Of a DNA stretch of 64,000 bases, positions 34,134 to 44,650 are shown piece by piece. The notes beneath the pieces were generated by a model that saw only the letters and a program-made list of their open reading frames with translations, was not told where the DNA came from and ran no database searches. Each line of letters starts with the position of its first letter. Positions within the stretch are counted from its first letter, which is position 1. The stretch comes from Triangularia verruculosa (taxonomy: Eukaryota; Ascomycota; Sordariomycetes; Sordariales; Podosporaceae), in NCBI GenBank assembly GCA_033296885.1, contig MU863889.1, positions 248,001-312,000 on the forward strand, given 5' to 3'. The position numbers were made by a program, and so were the translations under genes.

Positions 34134-34712
34134 ATGACCTACTGGTACCAAGACGAAGTCGACGACAGCAGTCCCGGTTCCCCACCAAGCCTGATGGCCA
34201 TGATGATGGCGTACACCCCGCCAACCGCCCCTTCTCGTGCTGTCTTACCACCGCCTCCTCCACCAGTGCCAGGAGACAAAACTACCAGTTCGTCGGTAAC
34301 ACTTGAACCCCCACGGACTATCGGCTCCGAGTTAAGCAACAGTACCCACACGGAGATTTCATCTGCGTCACGACAAGATACACAAGTCAGGATCCTGAAG
34401 AGGGAGAGCATACAAATCGAGATTCAGCAACCGTCCAAAGCGCATTTGAGAGCCAGCAATGACAGCATCAAGTTAAACCATGAAGTAGAAGCGGAAGATG
34501 TGGATAAAGGGGATGGATTGAGAGAGAAGAAAATCATTACGGCTATCACGCCTGCATGTTCACAGCAAGGTGACGTTGGTAATCAGAAGAGGGATGCGAC
34601 ATTGGAGGAGGAGGTTGGTGGTGTTAAGAAGGAGAAACTAAAACGGAGGAGAGGAGGTTGTGGGGGGTGTTTAACTTTCGGGTGGGGATTGATTGGGAAG
34701 GGGAGGAGGTGA
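34134..34712 (+). CDS. Hypothetical low-complexity protein, 192 aa
   Basis: The ATG at 34134 (GTGAAAATGACC) opens a single exon. The product has a Pro-rich N-terminal part (VLPPPPPPVPG), a polar Ser/Thr/Glu-rich middle, and a basic C-terminus with KKEKLKRRRGGCGGCLTFGWG. The RRRGGCGGCLTF tail, with two cysteines and a basic stretch, could be a lipidated membrane-contact or nuclear signal; this is speculation. I know no family. Confidence 0.6.
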   Translation: MTYWYQDEVDDSSPGSPPSLMAMMMAYTPPTAPSRAVLPPPPPPVPGDKTTSSSVTLEPPRTIGSELSNSTHTEISSASRQDTQVRILKRESIQIEIQQPSKAHLRASNDSIKLNHEVEAEDVDKGDGLREKKIITAITPACSQQGDVGNQKRDATLEEEVGGVKKEKLKRRRGGCGGCLTFGWGLIGKGRR

Positions 34713-35443
34713 TTTTTTGTGATAATAGTGTGTAAGGTATTCACCTCAGTCTGTAGGAGGTAGGCTGCTAGTAGCTAACCAGTGGACAAGAGTCTTGTAG
34801 GGTCTTAGGGTGGCATGTTAGCAGCATCGTTGGACAGATAGGTATCTAAGGTAGCTATACTGGAATGAATCCACGTACATGTTTTAGAGAAGCTCAGGGG
34901 TCAGCTCAGGGGTATTCTTGGCAGGGTCTGGAGAAGTGGAGGGTAAAACTTTGAACTATCACCTGATGTGAATACAAGAAGCTGTGAAGAACAAACCATG
35001 GCCAAGCAGTCGGGAAGGATAGAGACAGGGCCACATGTCTCTGAAAAACTTCATCGAAACTCAACGACCGAGAAAGGAGAGGTCTTTGTCGTCCGCGCTG
35101 GCCCCGTCACTCTTTATCCCATTTTCATTCCGAGTGTAGGTCGCTTTCTGCTCTTTATCACTTCTGTATGTGAGAATGCATTGTGAACTCGATGTGGTCG
35201 ATAGACAAAGACACTATCGTGTGTACAAAAGCTGTCGGGACTTCCCAGGTTTCCGGAAGCAGAATTCCCATAACCACCAGATTCTTCCAGTATCGCCGTC
35301 ACTAGTTACAAGATAAGGATTCCAGAAGAATTCCACTACCGAGTATTGTTCCAACCTCTTGAAGCTCGACAGACAGTCATCTACAGAGACTTTCTATATA
35401 TTTGTACATTCCACTACCAGCTATCCCACATAGGTAATCATAC
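34713..35443. other. Intergenic
   Basis: Flank of the hypothetical gene and promoter of the SET-domain gene. Only short frames. Confidence 0.55.
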
Positions 35444-36979
35444 ATGTCTGGCCGTCGTCCTGTCCCGAAAGCCACAAAGAGCAATGGCAAAAAGGCCAAG
35501 AAGAGCATCGCTGGTAAGCGGCGGAGAGACTCGGACACAGACTCGGAGGACAGAGACACCAAGAGACCAAGAGTAGACGAGGACGTTGACTTCATTCCAA
35601 TTGGAGCGGAAAGAGGAGAAGCGACAAGCAATCTTAGTGCCATCGAGACCAGAGCTGGACGTCTGGCACGCGAACAACAGGAAAGCGGAATGGATTCGGA
35701 CAATGACATGGAGTCGGATAACGATCCACAAAGCGGAATGGATTCGGATAATGACATGGAGTCGGATAACGATCCACAAAGCGGAATGGATTTGGATAAT
35801 GACATGGAGTCGGATAACGATCCCCAAAGCCCCGACGCCGAACCACCGGAAATCGGCGCCGGAAGGCCTTTAGTCCACCCTGACTGGACCAAGTATCCTA
35901 GGAAGTATATGGTCGACACGGGAGTCAACGGGGAACCCCAGGTTCCTATCGACGATGAAGTGTACGAGATCAGAGACTATCTCGTCAGATACAAAGACTT
36001 TGGCCTCCGTGCGCCAAGTCTCCACAAACAGCTCTGGAATGCCAACGAGTTTGAGTTGCCCGATGATATTCAAAACCTCCTTATGGTCAAAGGCAGCGAT
36101 CCCGCTTGCCTTGAATGTAATAAATGGTTCACTCCTGACGAGGATGACTGCAAGAGGGTGTGCTACCCCATATGGCGCCACTATATGTCCGAGTGGGCTA
36201 GAGAGAACGTCTCGATTCACAAGACGCCGGGCGGACACCAGGGATACGGTGCCTATCTTCTACCTGGCGCCGCCAAGGTCAAGAAGGGCGACTACATGGG
36301 CATCTACTACGGCGTCGTTGTCAGGCCGGACGTAAACAATGGCGAACATATACCAGGCAGCAACTATGTCTTCACCATGGACGGACGCACCACGGACGGA
36401 CGCAACGGAGACGAGGTTGTTGAGCCTGCCTTCCACATCGACTCGGGCATGTATGGCAACTGGACCCGTTTTTCCAACTCGCATTGCGAACCCAACACCG
36501 AGGTTACAGACGAGCAAATCGGCGGCATTCGGGTCCTGGCGTACAGGGCCCTCAAGGAAATCAAGGAAAACGACGAGATCCTCATAAACTACGGGACAGC
36601 GTACTTTACCGAAAGAAACCCACCGATGCTGTGCTCCTGCAGCTACTATCCTTTTCCACATAAGGTCCTAGGTCACGAGCGCAAGAGACAGCTGCCATAC
36701 CCAGCTGCTAGAAAATCACGACCCCCGATAAAATCCTCGCCTAAAAAGAGCCCAGGCAGGAAACGCCTCGCAGCAAAGGGATATTATATCCCAACCAAAA
36801 ATGCCTCGAGATCCTTCTCGCGGGCCTACGGCTACGTTGGTAATGTGCGGGGTGCCATTGACGGCCAGGAGGTGGTCGAGGTAGTTGATAATAGTTCGCC
36901 GAGGTCGTCGTCCAGCATTAATGCGGTGGATGACTCGGATGAGGAGATGGAGGACGCAGAGCCGGATGAATTTGAATGA
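35444..36979 (+). CDS. SET-domain protein (putative lysine methyltransferase), 511 aa
   Basis: Single exon from ATG 35444. The N-terminus is basic (KSNGKKAKKSIAGKRRRD), a likely nuclear signal, and is followed by an acidic region with three tandem copies of a 16-residue unit (SGMDSDNDMESDNDPQ). The SET domain spans about residues 258-390. It contains GYGAYLLPG and KKGDYMGIYYG, the pseudoknot motif FSNSHCEPN (usual NHSCxPN), and DEILINYG. A post-SET-like CSCSYYPF follows. The C-terminal tail is basic, then acidic (DDSDEEMEDAEPDEFE). The key Asn, His and Cys of the knot are present, with Ser-His-Cys in place of His-Ser-Cys. The histone or other substrate cannot be assigned. Confidence 0.88.
   Translation: MSGRRPVPKATKSNGKKAKKSIAGKRRRDSDTDSEDRDTKRPRVDEDVDFIPIGAERGEATSNLSAIETRAGRLAREQQESGMDSDNDMESDNDPQSGMDSDNDMESDNDPQSGMDLDNDMESDNDPQSPDAEPPEIGAGRPLVHPDWTKYPRKYMVDTGVNGEPQVPIDDEVYEIRDYLVRYKDFGLRAPSLHKQLWNANEFELPDDIQNLLMVKGSDPACLECNKWFTPDEDDCKRVCYPIWRHYMSEWARENVSIHKTPGGHQGYGAYLLPGAAKVKKGDYMGIYYGVVVRPDVNNGEHIPGSNYVFTMDGRTTDGRNGDEVVEPAFHIDSGMYGNWTRFSNSHCEPNTEVTDEQIGGIRVLAYRALKEIKENDEILINYGTAYFTERNPPMLCSCSYYPFPHKVLGHERKRQLPYPAARKSRPPIKSSPKKSPGRKRLAAKGYYIPTKNASRSFSRAYGYVGNVRGAIDGQEVVEVVDNSSPRSSSSINAVDDSDEEMEDAEPDEFE
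35684..35827 (+). repeat. 48-bp tandem repeat, three copies, inside the SET gene
   Basis: Three in-frame units each encode SGMDSDNDMESDNDPQ with few differences (the third has Leu for Ser). The unit length is a multiple of three, so copy changes would keep the frame. Confidence 0.95.
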
Positions 36980-37588
36980 GGTGAATCGATGAGCCGGTTA
37001 AAGATAAAGCATCATGGGCACGGTGTCAAGGGTGTATAGGTGTACTAGTTGGAATATTATCGTGATTGAGATTGATGGAGGCCGCTGTCCAGAGCCCGAG
37101 CTTCCCTTTGAGAATGAGTGTCAGCGCCACATTGAGGCCCAGCCACACACCCCACCAATCAAGCTAGAGAGCCCCGCATCGCCAGAGCGCCTGGTCCATT
37201 GGCCCTGGTGCTTCAGCTCAGCGGCCGTGACATGACATCAGCGCGATCGCCTCACTCAACTTGCTTGGCTGAACCGCCCTGGAAACATATCAAAATTCCC
37301 ACCTGCAATTGCGTGGCATCTCTGTTGGCCATTGACCTCAGAAGCAACACGCGTCCAGTGGCGTCCCAAGTGCGTAGCTTCCCTGGTAGCCGCCGCCGTA
37401 AAGAAGAGCACAGCCCGGCCCCTCCTTGGGCTGGTTGCCAAGTTGGTCTCCGCCATCAGCTCCCTCTCGGCCCCGGCATTTGCTATCCGTTCCGTCCGCA
37501 GCAAGAGAAACAAACCGTCGACCACAAAGCGGCCCCTATACCGTTCATTCGTAGCTCAATATTAGTTTCCATTATAAGACCTCCCCGT
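36980..37588. other. Intergenic, chitinase promoter
   Basis: The frame stays open upstream of the chosen chitinase ATG but has no protein-like features. Nothing else seen. Confidence 0.5.
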
Positions 37589-39065
37589 ATGCCATCCTCT
37601 GGAACACCACGCCCGTCTCGTTCCACACGATCATTCCGATCTACTCCTGTCTTGATTGTTACCTCCTTGGCCGTCTTTCTCCTGAGCGCCGCCGTCCTCC
37701 TCCCCAGATACATCTTCACCAACCCAACACAGGTCCTCCCGACCTCCCCTGCCATCCCAAACAGTCCTCAACACCCTCTCCCGGAAGACAATCACCAACC
37801 CAACACAATGGGCGGCGGTCCAATCACCCCCGGCTACCGCAGCGTAGCCTACTTCGTCAACTGGGCCATCTACGGCCGCAAACACCGTCCCCAAGACCTC
37901 CCCGTCCAGAACCTCACTCACATCCTGTACGCCTTCGCCAACGTCCGCCCCGAATCCGGGGAGGTCTACCTCACCGACACCTGGGCCGACACGGACATCC
38001 ACTGGGAAGGTGACTCCTGGAACGACTCCGGCACCAACCTCTACGGCTGCCTCAAGCAGCTCAACATCCTCAAGTCCCGGAACCGCAATCTCAAAGTCCT
38101 CCTCTCCATCGGAGGATGGACGTACTCTTCCAACTTCAGACAACCAGCCTCCACCCATGAAGGCCGCGAGAATTTCGCTCGCACCGCTGTTGACCTTGTA
38201 CGTTTACCCGCCTCCCTTTGCTCCCCCTAGCCCACCCCACTGACAGTCTGTGCTACAGCTCAAAAACATGGGCTTCGACGGCCTCGACATCGACTGGGAA
38301 TACCCCTCCTCCCCAACCGAAGCCTCCCACCTCGTCGCCCTCCTCTCCACCCTCCGCCACCACCTCGACGTCTACTCCCAAACCCTCCCCCACCGCCCCC
38401 ACTTCGAGCTCACCGTCGCCTCCCCCGCCGGCATGCACAACCTCCAGAACATGGACCTGCCCGGCATGGACCAGTACCTCGACTTCTGGAACCTCATGGC
38501 CTACGACTTTGCCGGGTCGTGGGACCAAACCGCCGGCCACCAGGCCAACCTCTTCCCTTCCCCCTACAACCCGCAGTCGACCCCCTTCAGCACCGACGCG
38601 GCGGTGAATCACTACATCAACCAGGGTGTCCATCCCAGCAAGATTGTGTTGGGTATGCCGTTGTACGGGCGAGCGTTCCAGCAAACGGACGGCCCTGGCG
38701 CGCCGTACAGCGGCGTGGGCGAGGGGACGTGGGAGAATGGTGTTCATGATTATAAGAAGCTGCCGTTGGAGGGGTCAGAGGAGAGATATGACGACCACGC
38801 GGGTGCGAGTTACTGCTACCACCCGGGGACGAGGACCATGGTGAGCTATGACACTGTACCCTTGGCCAGGCGAAAGGCGCAATATGTCGTAGATAGGGGC
38901 TTGGGTGGTGGTATGTGGTGGGAGAGTTCGGCCGACAAAGAAGGCCCAGAAAGTTTAATCGGGAACGTGGTTGATGCTTTCGGTGGTCCGGGGGCGTTGC
39001 AGTACAAGGAGAACTCTATCACGTATCCGGATACCAAGTACGACAACTTGAGAAATGGACTCTAG
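37589..39065 (+). CDS. GH18 chitinase with N-terminal signal anchor, 471 aa
   Basis: Exons 37589-38197 and 38259-39065 join at phase 0 across a 61-nt GTACGT...ACAG intron. From ATG 37589 the protein has a basic Ser/Arg-rich tail (about 1-19) and then a hydrophobic helix (VLIVTSLAVFLLSAAVLL, about 21-38) not followed by an obvious signal-peptidase site. This looks like a type II anchor or an unusually long signal. The GH18 barrel holds SVAYFVNWAIYGR, LLSIGGWTYS, and the catalytic DGLDIDWEYP with Glu217 as proton donor. MAYDFAGSWD and GGMWWESSADK follow. The layout resembles the class V/subgroup A fungal chitinases of the Chi42 type. It hydrolyses chitin in cell-wall remodelling or mycoparasitism; the exact role is unknown. 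Confidence 0.93.
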
Positions 39066-39406
39066 GGAAATAGTAGCACAGGATGATAAGATACCTACAC
39101 AGACAGATACCAAGATCAAGACTTGAAAAAAATCGTGGGAAAGGGGCTTAGGATTTGCTACCTCGTGACCCTTTTCAGAACCACAATGCAGACAGTGACG
39201 GGGAACTCCATCAAGGAGCTGAGATATTGTGATCATGTCGCATCCCAAATCGCATTTCCTCGCCATGTCAGAGCCAGAATATGCGCCCCATATCTAAAGG
39301 TACATAAACGCCGTTGATGAAAAATCAGTCATAGCCCGTTCCCAGCTCGATGCTTTTCCAAGTCCCAATTCCCATGTTACGCCTTCTTTTTGTTGGAGTT
39401 GGGCAT
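39066..39406. other. Short intergenic between convergent genes
   Basis: 3' flanks of the chitinase and the ubiquitin fusion gene. No gene. Confidence 0.6.
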
Positions 39407-39931
39407 TTAAGCCTTCTCGAAGACGTAGGTGAGGTGGCAGCGACCGCAGTACTGGCGATCCTGCATGGCGGCCATGAAGACACCGGCACCGCACTAGACG
39501 AGAAGAGTCAGTATTTTTTGTACGCACAAGTTGGCAAATTCGAGGCCAAAACTTACGCTCTCGTTGGGGCACTCGCGGCGAAGGCGCTCGATCTTGCCAT
39601 CAGAGTCGACCTTGTAGTACTTGAGGACGGCGAGTTTGATCTTTTTGCGCTTGTGCTTGATCTTCTTGGGGGTGGTGTAGACCTTCTTTTTTCTCTTCTT
39701 GCCACCACCACGGAGGCGGAGGACCAAGTGGAGGGTGCTCTCCTTCTGGATGTTGTAGTCGGAGAGGGTGCGGCCGTCCTCGAGCTGCTTGCCAGCAAAG
39801 ATCAGGCGCTGCTGGTCAGGGGGGATTCCCTCCTTGTCCTGGATCTTGGCCTTGACATTGTCGATGGTGTCGCTCGACTCCACCTCGAGGGTGATAGTCT
39901 TGCCCGTGAGGGTCTTCACGAAGATCTGCAT
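39407..39931 (-). CDS. UBI3: Ubiquitin-40S ribosomal protein eS31 fusion (RPS27A/UBI3 type)
   Basis: Two exons, 39931-39557 and 39493-39407, give 153 aa. The N-terminal 76 residues are canonical ubiquitin ending LRLRGG. The rest is the basic eS31 tail (KKRKKKVYTTPKKIKHKRKK region), with a zinc ribbon C-PNES-C...YCGRC. The intron (63 nt) begins GTAAGT and falls in the zinc-ribbon region; the short second exon encodes the final 28 residues. It is cut to free ubiquitin plus the ribosomal protein. The CTAAC and TTCTCAG motifs just upstream of the ATG suggest a 5' UTR intron. It lies divergent from the eS26 gene, with about 625 bp between the two start codons. Gene symbol by analogy with yeast. 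Confidence 0.97.
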
Positions 39932-40556
39932 GATTGCCTACTGAGAAGTGGTGAGGATATGTTAGACGCAGACGAGAGAAAAATCGAGACTTCTGCGCCC
40001 CGGCGGGTATCATGAACGGAAAAAAGTGAAGGGAGGGGGGAAAATAAGAGGCTATCTTGAGGATTCCGCGCGACCAGCACGCAGGCAACCGTTCAAGGGC
40101 CGCCTTCTGCAGCGCTCGCCGCGATGACAAGATTGGGTATCATGGTGAAGATGATGGTGAAAAGAAAGGTGCCGGGGCGCAAGAAGCTCAGCAACATCAA
40201 CCAGACGTACCTAGACACAGTGTCTTCCTCAGCAATCTGGCGATGTTGTGAAGTGCGCTGATGGGGGAGTTGAGATTTTGAGCTGCCGCCGCTCGCTCTG
40301 CGACTTGAACTTTTGGGAGGGTGGGCCCCACACTTTGCGTGGTGCGGGTCAGCTGACTGTGATGATAGAATTTAGGGCTTTGCAACCCACTTGCCCTCTG
40401 CCAAAAAACCGCCTGGGAGCTCGGATCACCACAGCGGGAATAGTGGAGCTCCACTCGCGCAGCATTTGGAAGGCAAGTTGAAATTCCCAATTCCCGCCGC
40501 TCTTCCTCCACACAACCAGTCTTCTTGAGAACCAGTGCATCAAGAATACCGTCAAG
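39932..40556. promoter_or_regulatory. Bidirectional promoter region of two 40S protein genes
   Basis: This 625-bp region separates the divergent eS31 and eS26 start codons. It contains a GTTAG/CTAAC branch-like element about 20-30 bp upstream of the minus-strand ATG (possible 5' UTR intron), and a TTAGGG-containing block around 40373. Coordinated expression of both ribosomal genes is inferred from position only. Confidence 0.5.
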
Positions 40557-41202
40557 ATGGTCAAGAAGAGAAAGAACAACGGCCGCAACAAGAAGGGTAT
40601 GTCTACTCTTACCATTCGACCTCATCCTGTCGCTAACTCTATTCCTCGCAGGCCGCGGCCACGTTAAGCCCATCCGGTGCTCTAACTGCTCGAGATGCAC
40701 TCCCAAGGACAAGGCCATCAAGCGGTTCACCATCCGCAACATGGTTGAGTCCGCGGCTATCCGTACGTATCATCGCGCTGGCGACAAACCAACCCGACGA
40801 CATCACCGATCGAGAACAAGTCATACTGACATTCGACTTCACAGGTGATATCTCCGACGCCTCGGTGTTCGCCGAGTACACGGTTCCCAAGATGTACCTC
40901 AAGCTGCAGTACTGCGTCTCTTGCGCCATCCACGGCAAGATTGTCCGGTACGTTTGTCCAACTGGCGGGGACAACCACGTCTGTCTTCATGACGACGAGG
41001 GCGGCTGAGAAGATTCCTTGGTCGAACGCGTTTCCCGCGCAGAAGAGTATACCCCCCCGACTACAGAACAGTCTCCGCTGACACTGCTTCCTCTAGTGTC
41101 CGCTCCCGCGAGGGCCGCCGCAACCGTGCTCCTCCCCCGCGTGTCCGCTACAACAAGGACGGCAAGAAGGTCACCCCCACCCAGGGTGCTAAGACTGCTT
41201 AA
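40557..41202 (+). CDS. RPS26: 40S ribosomal protein eS26 (RPS26)
   Basis: Four exons, 40557-40596, 40652-40762, 40845-40947 and 41097-41202, give 119 aa. This is the usual length, with all introns GT-AG and phase-consistent. The product starts MVKKRKNNGRNKK, followed by IRCSNCSRCTPKD (zinc-binding cysteines), then YCVSCAIHGKIVR, and an Arg-rich C-terminal SREGRRNRAPPPR. It belongs to the mRNA exit channel of the small subunit. The CxxC pairs are intact. It is divergent from the ubiquitin-eS31 gene. Confidence 0.98.
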
Positions 41203-42625
41203 ATAGGCAGTGTCTTCTAGGTCGGCGTTTTGGGCTGGTGGCATACGGTTCTGGGTTTTTGATGTTCCGGAAGCAATGATATCATGATTTCACTTTTGCA
41301 CAGCAAACTGGCGATCACGGAAAAGGGATGAGGGGCTTTCAGGGTTTTCCTTTCAGCTCATCAAGGGGAACACATTTAGAGCCATAGTCACCAATTCAGA
41401 GCACTTGTTGTGTGAACCAACTGATTTGTCGCCTTGTTATCGCCGCTTGAAGAGGCTTCGTCGCCACTTGATCTTGGGGTCGATATATGCTGGCCATAGG
41501 TGCGGTTTCCTTCGGATGCGATTGGACTACGACCTTTTTGGATGTCGCCTGGGATCTTTGGCTTCAGGGTCCAGTTCAACCATTGCCAGGGAGGCAGCTC
41601 GCTGGCCCACCGCTACTACATGGCCCGTCAAATTGAGCGCGGTCTGTCTCGTCACTCAGCCTCAGCTAAGTTTATGATGACCAGCTTTCCATCTGCCATC
41701 ATTATTCCGCGCATCTTCTCAGTTGCGGCCTTGCAACGGCAAGTCAGGTTCCCAGTGTGTTATTGGCGATTATGAGGGTAGATGCAGTATCGAGCTATCA
41801 AAGCGGTCGCAAAATTCCATTCTGAAACACCTCCGTTATCCATGTCCAAGATGCCTGTCCATCACCGTTCCCCCTCATGTGTTTGCCATCAGCCCACAAA
41901 ACAAGCGTGATGCACCCCGGGTTCCTATTGTCAAATCATCGCGAAGGCTGAACGAGAACGAGGTGGCTTGCCTCCCCGACTCACAGACCCTCTCCGCTGG
42001 CGAGATTCAAAATCCCAGGAAATCCCGTAGCGACCCAACACGCCGTTCTAGTGGACTTTCCGGGAGCGGACCGGGGGCCGAGGGAGCAGGCAGCTATTCC
42101 CGGCCAGGCGTTAGCGCGGAGTGCATCCCCGATAGCGCCGCGCATTAATTGCAAATTGTTTGGTTGGGAGGGCCGCAGGCGAAGGAAGAGGAAGCTTGGC
42201 TCTCATGATGGCGTTACGTTAGAGATCGATGAAGAGGAGTGATGCTTTTCTGGGGGTGGGCTGAATGGGTACGAGCTTGAGATTACATGGGTGTGGTTGA
42301 GGGCAGGGGGCGGTCGGCTTTTTAGAGCGGGTGGTTCCCCCGGGTTTTGGGTGATGGAACGGTAGGGACTTTGGGCTATCAAAACTTTCTTGTCAATCAT
42401 TTGTTATGGTACCAATCTTTTGAGGTGCTGTTTAGTTGTTGTGGAATTTGGAAGACTTCGACATTGGTTGTGGTTGATCTCCCCTGAGCCGGACGAGGGA
42501 TTGATTTCAAGTTCGACAATCTGCTACATTGATGATACGATAGGTACCAAAACCTTTGACGATAACAATATCAGCATCAACAACCACCACTAATCCTATA
42601 GTGGGATCAGACATTGTCAGCAATC
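41203..42625. other. Intergenic, 1.4 kb
   Basis: Only short frames on either strand. No repeat or RNA gene stands out. Confidence 0.5.
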
Positions 42626-44095
42626 ATGGATTCCCCACCACCAATACCGAATTACGAGAACCCAGAGTCCATCGGCTACAGACTCGTCATCGTAGCAGTC
42701 CTCTTTCCCGTCCTGGCGCTCTGCTTTTTGGTGCCGAGGCTATACACGGCCAGCTCTATAATTCGGAAATGGCATCCTGATGATTGTAGGAACTCGCTCT
42801 CCCACTCCAAGTATAGAGCTACTTACTAACTGTAATGATGGGTAGATTTGATCATTGTTGCCTTCGTACGGCTACCCCTGAGTTGATCACACATGTCCAT
42901 GAATGTGAACTAACAATCGTTGATGCAGCTGTTCACAGTCGCCAACTCAATCGTCTGCGTCACTCGTACGTCTCTCTCCCAGCCCTCTTCCTCCCTTTAC
43001 TCGTCACAAGATCATACTAACACTCCATCAAAGAAACCACCCTCGGCATGGGCAACCACATATGGGATCTCCCCCTCCCCAAATTCATGTCCATGATGAA
43101 ACTCGGCATGATAGGCGGCGCCATGACCTACAACCTCACCACCCTCTTCGTCAAGATGTCGATTCTGTCCTTCTACCTCCGCTTCGCTACCGCCAACCAC
43201 AAGTTCCGGATTGCTGTTTATATGGTGATGTTCTTCGTGGTTGGGTACACCATTCCCAACGCGTTCCTGTTTCTGTACATCTGCAAGCCAATGGAGTTTT
43301 ACTGGAACTGGACGATTGAAGGGGGCTCATGCATCAACCAGCAGGCGGCGTTTGATTCGTCGAATATCCTGAACATGGCAACGGATTTCATGATTTTGCT
43401 CATGCCGATTTGGATGCTGTGGGATTTGAGGGTGGGGATTAGGAGGAAGGTGGGTGTGGTGGGTATTTTGATGGCAGGTGGCTTGTAAGTGTTTTCTTTT
43501 CTTTCCCTCTTGCAGTCATCATGAGTTCCCTCTCTGGTGATGGACTTGATGGCAGGAACTAACATGGATGATAGCGTCTGTGGCGTCAGCACGATGCGCA
43601 TGGTCACGGCGTGGACGGGTGCGAATCAAACTGATATTTCGTGGCATTACGTGACGAATTTGATTTGGTGGTAAGTACTAAGATTTCGGAAGCGGTCAAA
43701 AATGCAGGACAGTGGACTGACAAGAAACATCTAGCATCGTTGAAATGGATATCGGAATCGTTTGCGCCTGTCTCCCATCTCTCCGCGCCTTTTTCAAGCA
43801 GTTCTTCCCCAACATGTTCGTCTTCAGCGCGGCATTCGAGGAGAGATTGACTGCTACCTTGACGTTCAGACGGGGAAGAGAACTAAGCTCGCAGCCACAA
43901 AGACTTGAGTCTCGTTCGACGGAGCCTGCCAATCAGAGCGAGAGTGGCCAACGTGGAGCTGACCAAAGGGCCTGGTGGAGGAGAAAGGCTGCGGCTCCGG
44001 ATGTTGAGCAGGCGGATCAGAAGCAAGTGACGGATGAATCGTCGGTTCAAGTTGTGGAAAAGGCCACTGAGGGTTCCGAGTCAGGGAAGGCATAA
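42626..44095 (+). CDS. Rhodopsin-like (Pth11/SAT4-type) integral membrane protein, 374 aa
   Basis: Six exons (42626-42785, 42846-42865, 42929-42965, 43034-43484, 43575-43670, 43735-44095) close in frame. Two exons are only 20 and 37 nt. Seven hydrophobic segments are readable. The first is VIVAVLFPVLALCFLVPRLY, and others include YNLTTLFVKMSILSFYLRFA, VVGYTIPNAFLFLYI and MILLMPIWMLWDL. Family landmarks include RxYTASSIIRKWHPDDY, the C-K-P-x-x-W-type CKPMEFYWNW, and DIGIVCACLPSLRAFF near the last helix. The C-terminal tail is polar and probably cytosolic. Fungal proteins of this family include G-protein-coupled-receptor-like Pth11 relatives, but no CFEM domain is present and the ligand is unknown. 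Confidence 0.88.
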
Positions 44096-44650
44096 TGAAG
44101 AAGATGGCAAAATTGGGATAGATAATGGGTAATGGGCTTTGGTTGAATAATGATGGGAAATGTTGGATACTTGTACTCTACAATGACATGGCTGTCTCTT
44201 CTTTGTGTCTGTGAACCGTCTTTTACACAAACTGTATCGTGATGGTAGTACGTAACGTTGGCTACCAACGCTGGGCTGACCCTGCAAGCGTTTTGCTGTA
44301 AAACCCGGGGCAAGTGGAGCGAAGAATGCAGCCTCTGGGAGGTGAAGTCAAGAGAGAGGAGCTCACATGATCAAACATGTGACCTTGGAAAGAGCAGCGA
44401 GTTCAGGAGGCGGCCCGTGCACAGGCTCCAGCGTCCAAGCGTCTCTGGCATTTGCTGGCAGGCGGAGTGCAGCAAGGCTTCGATATTTTTTTGGGAGCTC
44501 CAGGACCCAAAGGCGGGAAGCTCCACGACATAATCAAATTACCCCCCCGACGGCGCGTGTTCCACCCACCACCACCACCCCCTTTGCAACGACTCTTGTA
44601 GCTCCGTACCGACCAGACCAACCAGACCCAACCTTCAAACCGGCCACAAG
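44096..44650. other. Intergenic, CCT7 promoter
   Basis: No coding pattern. The right end is rich in CCACC near the CCT7 start. Confidence 0.55.

Noticed and set aside
39350..40015. 221-codon plus-strand frame over the ubiquitin fusion
   Set aside because: Antisense of ubiquitin-eS31 and runs through its intron; no independent support.
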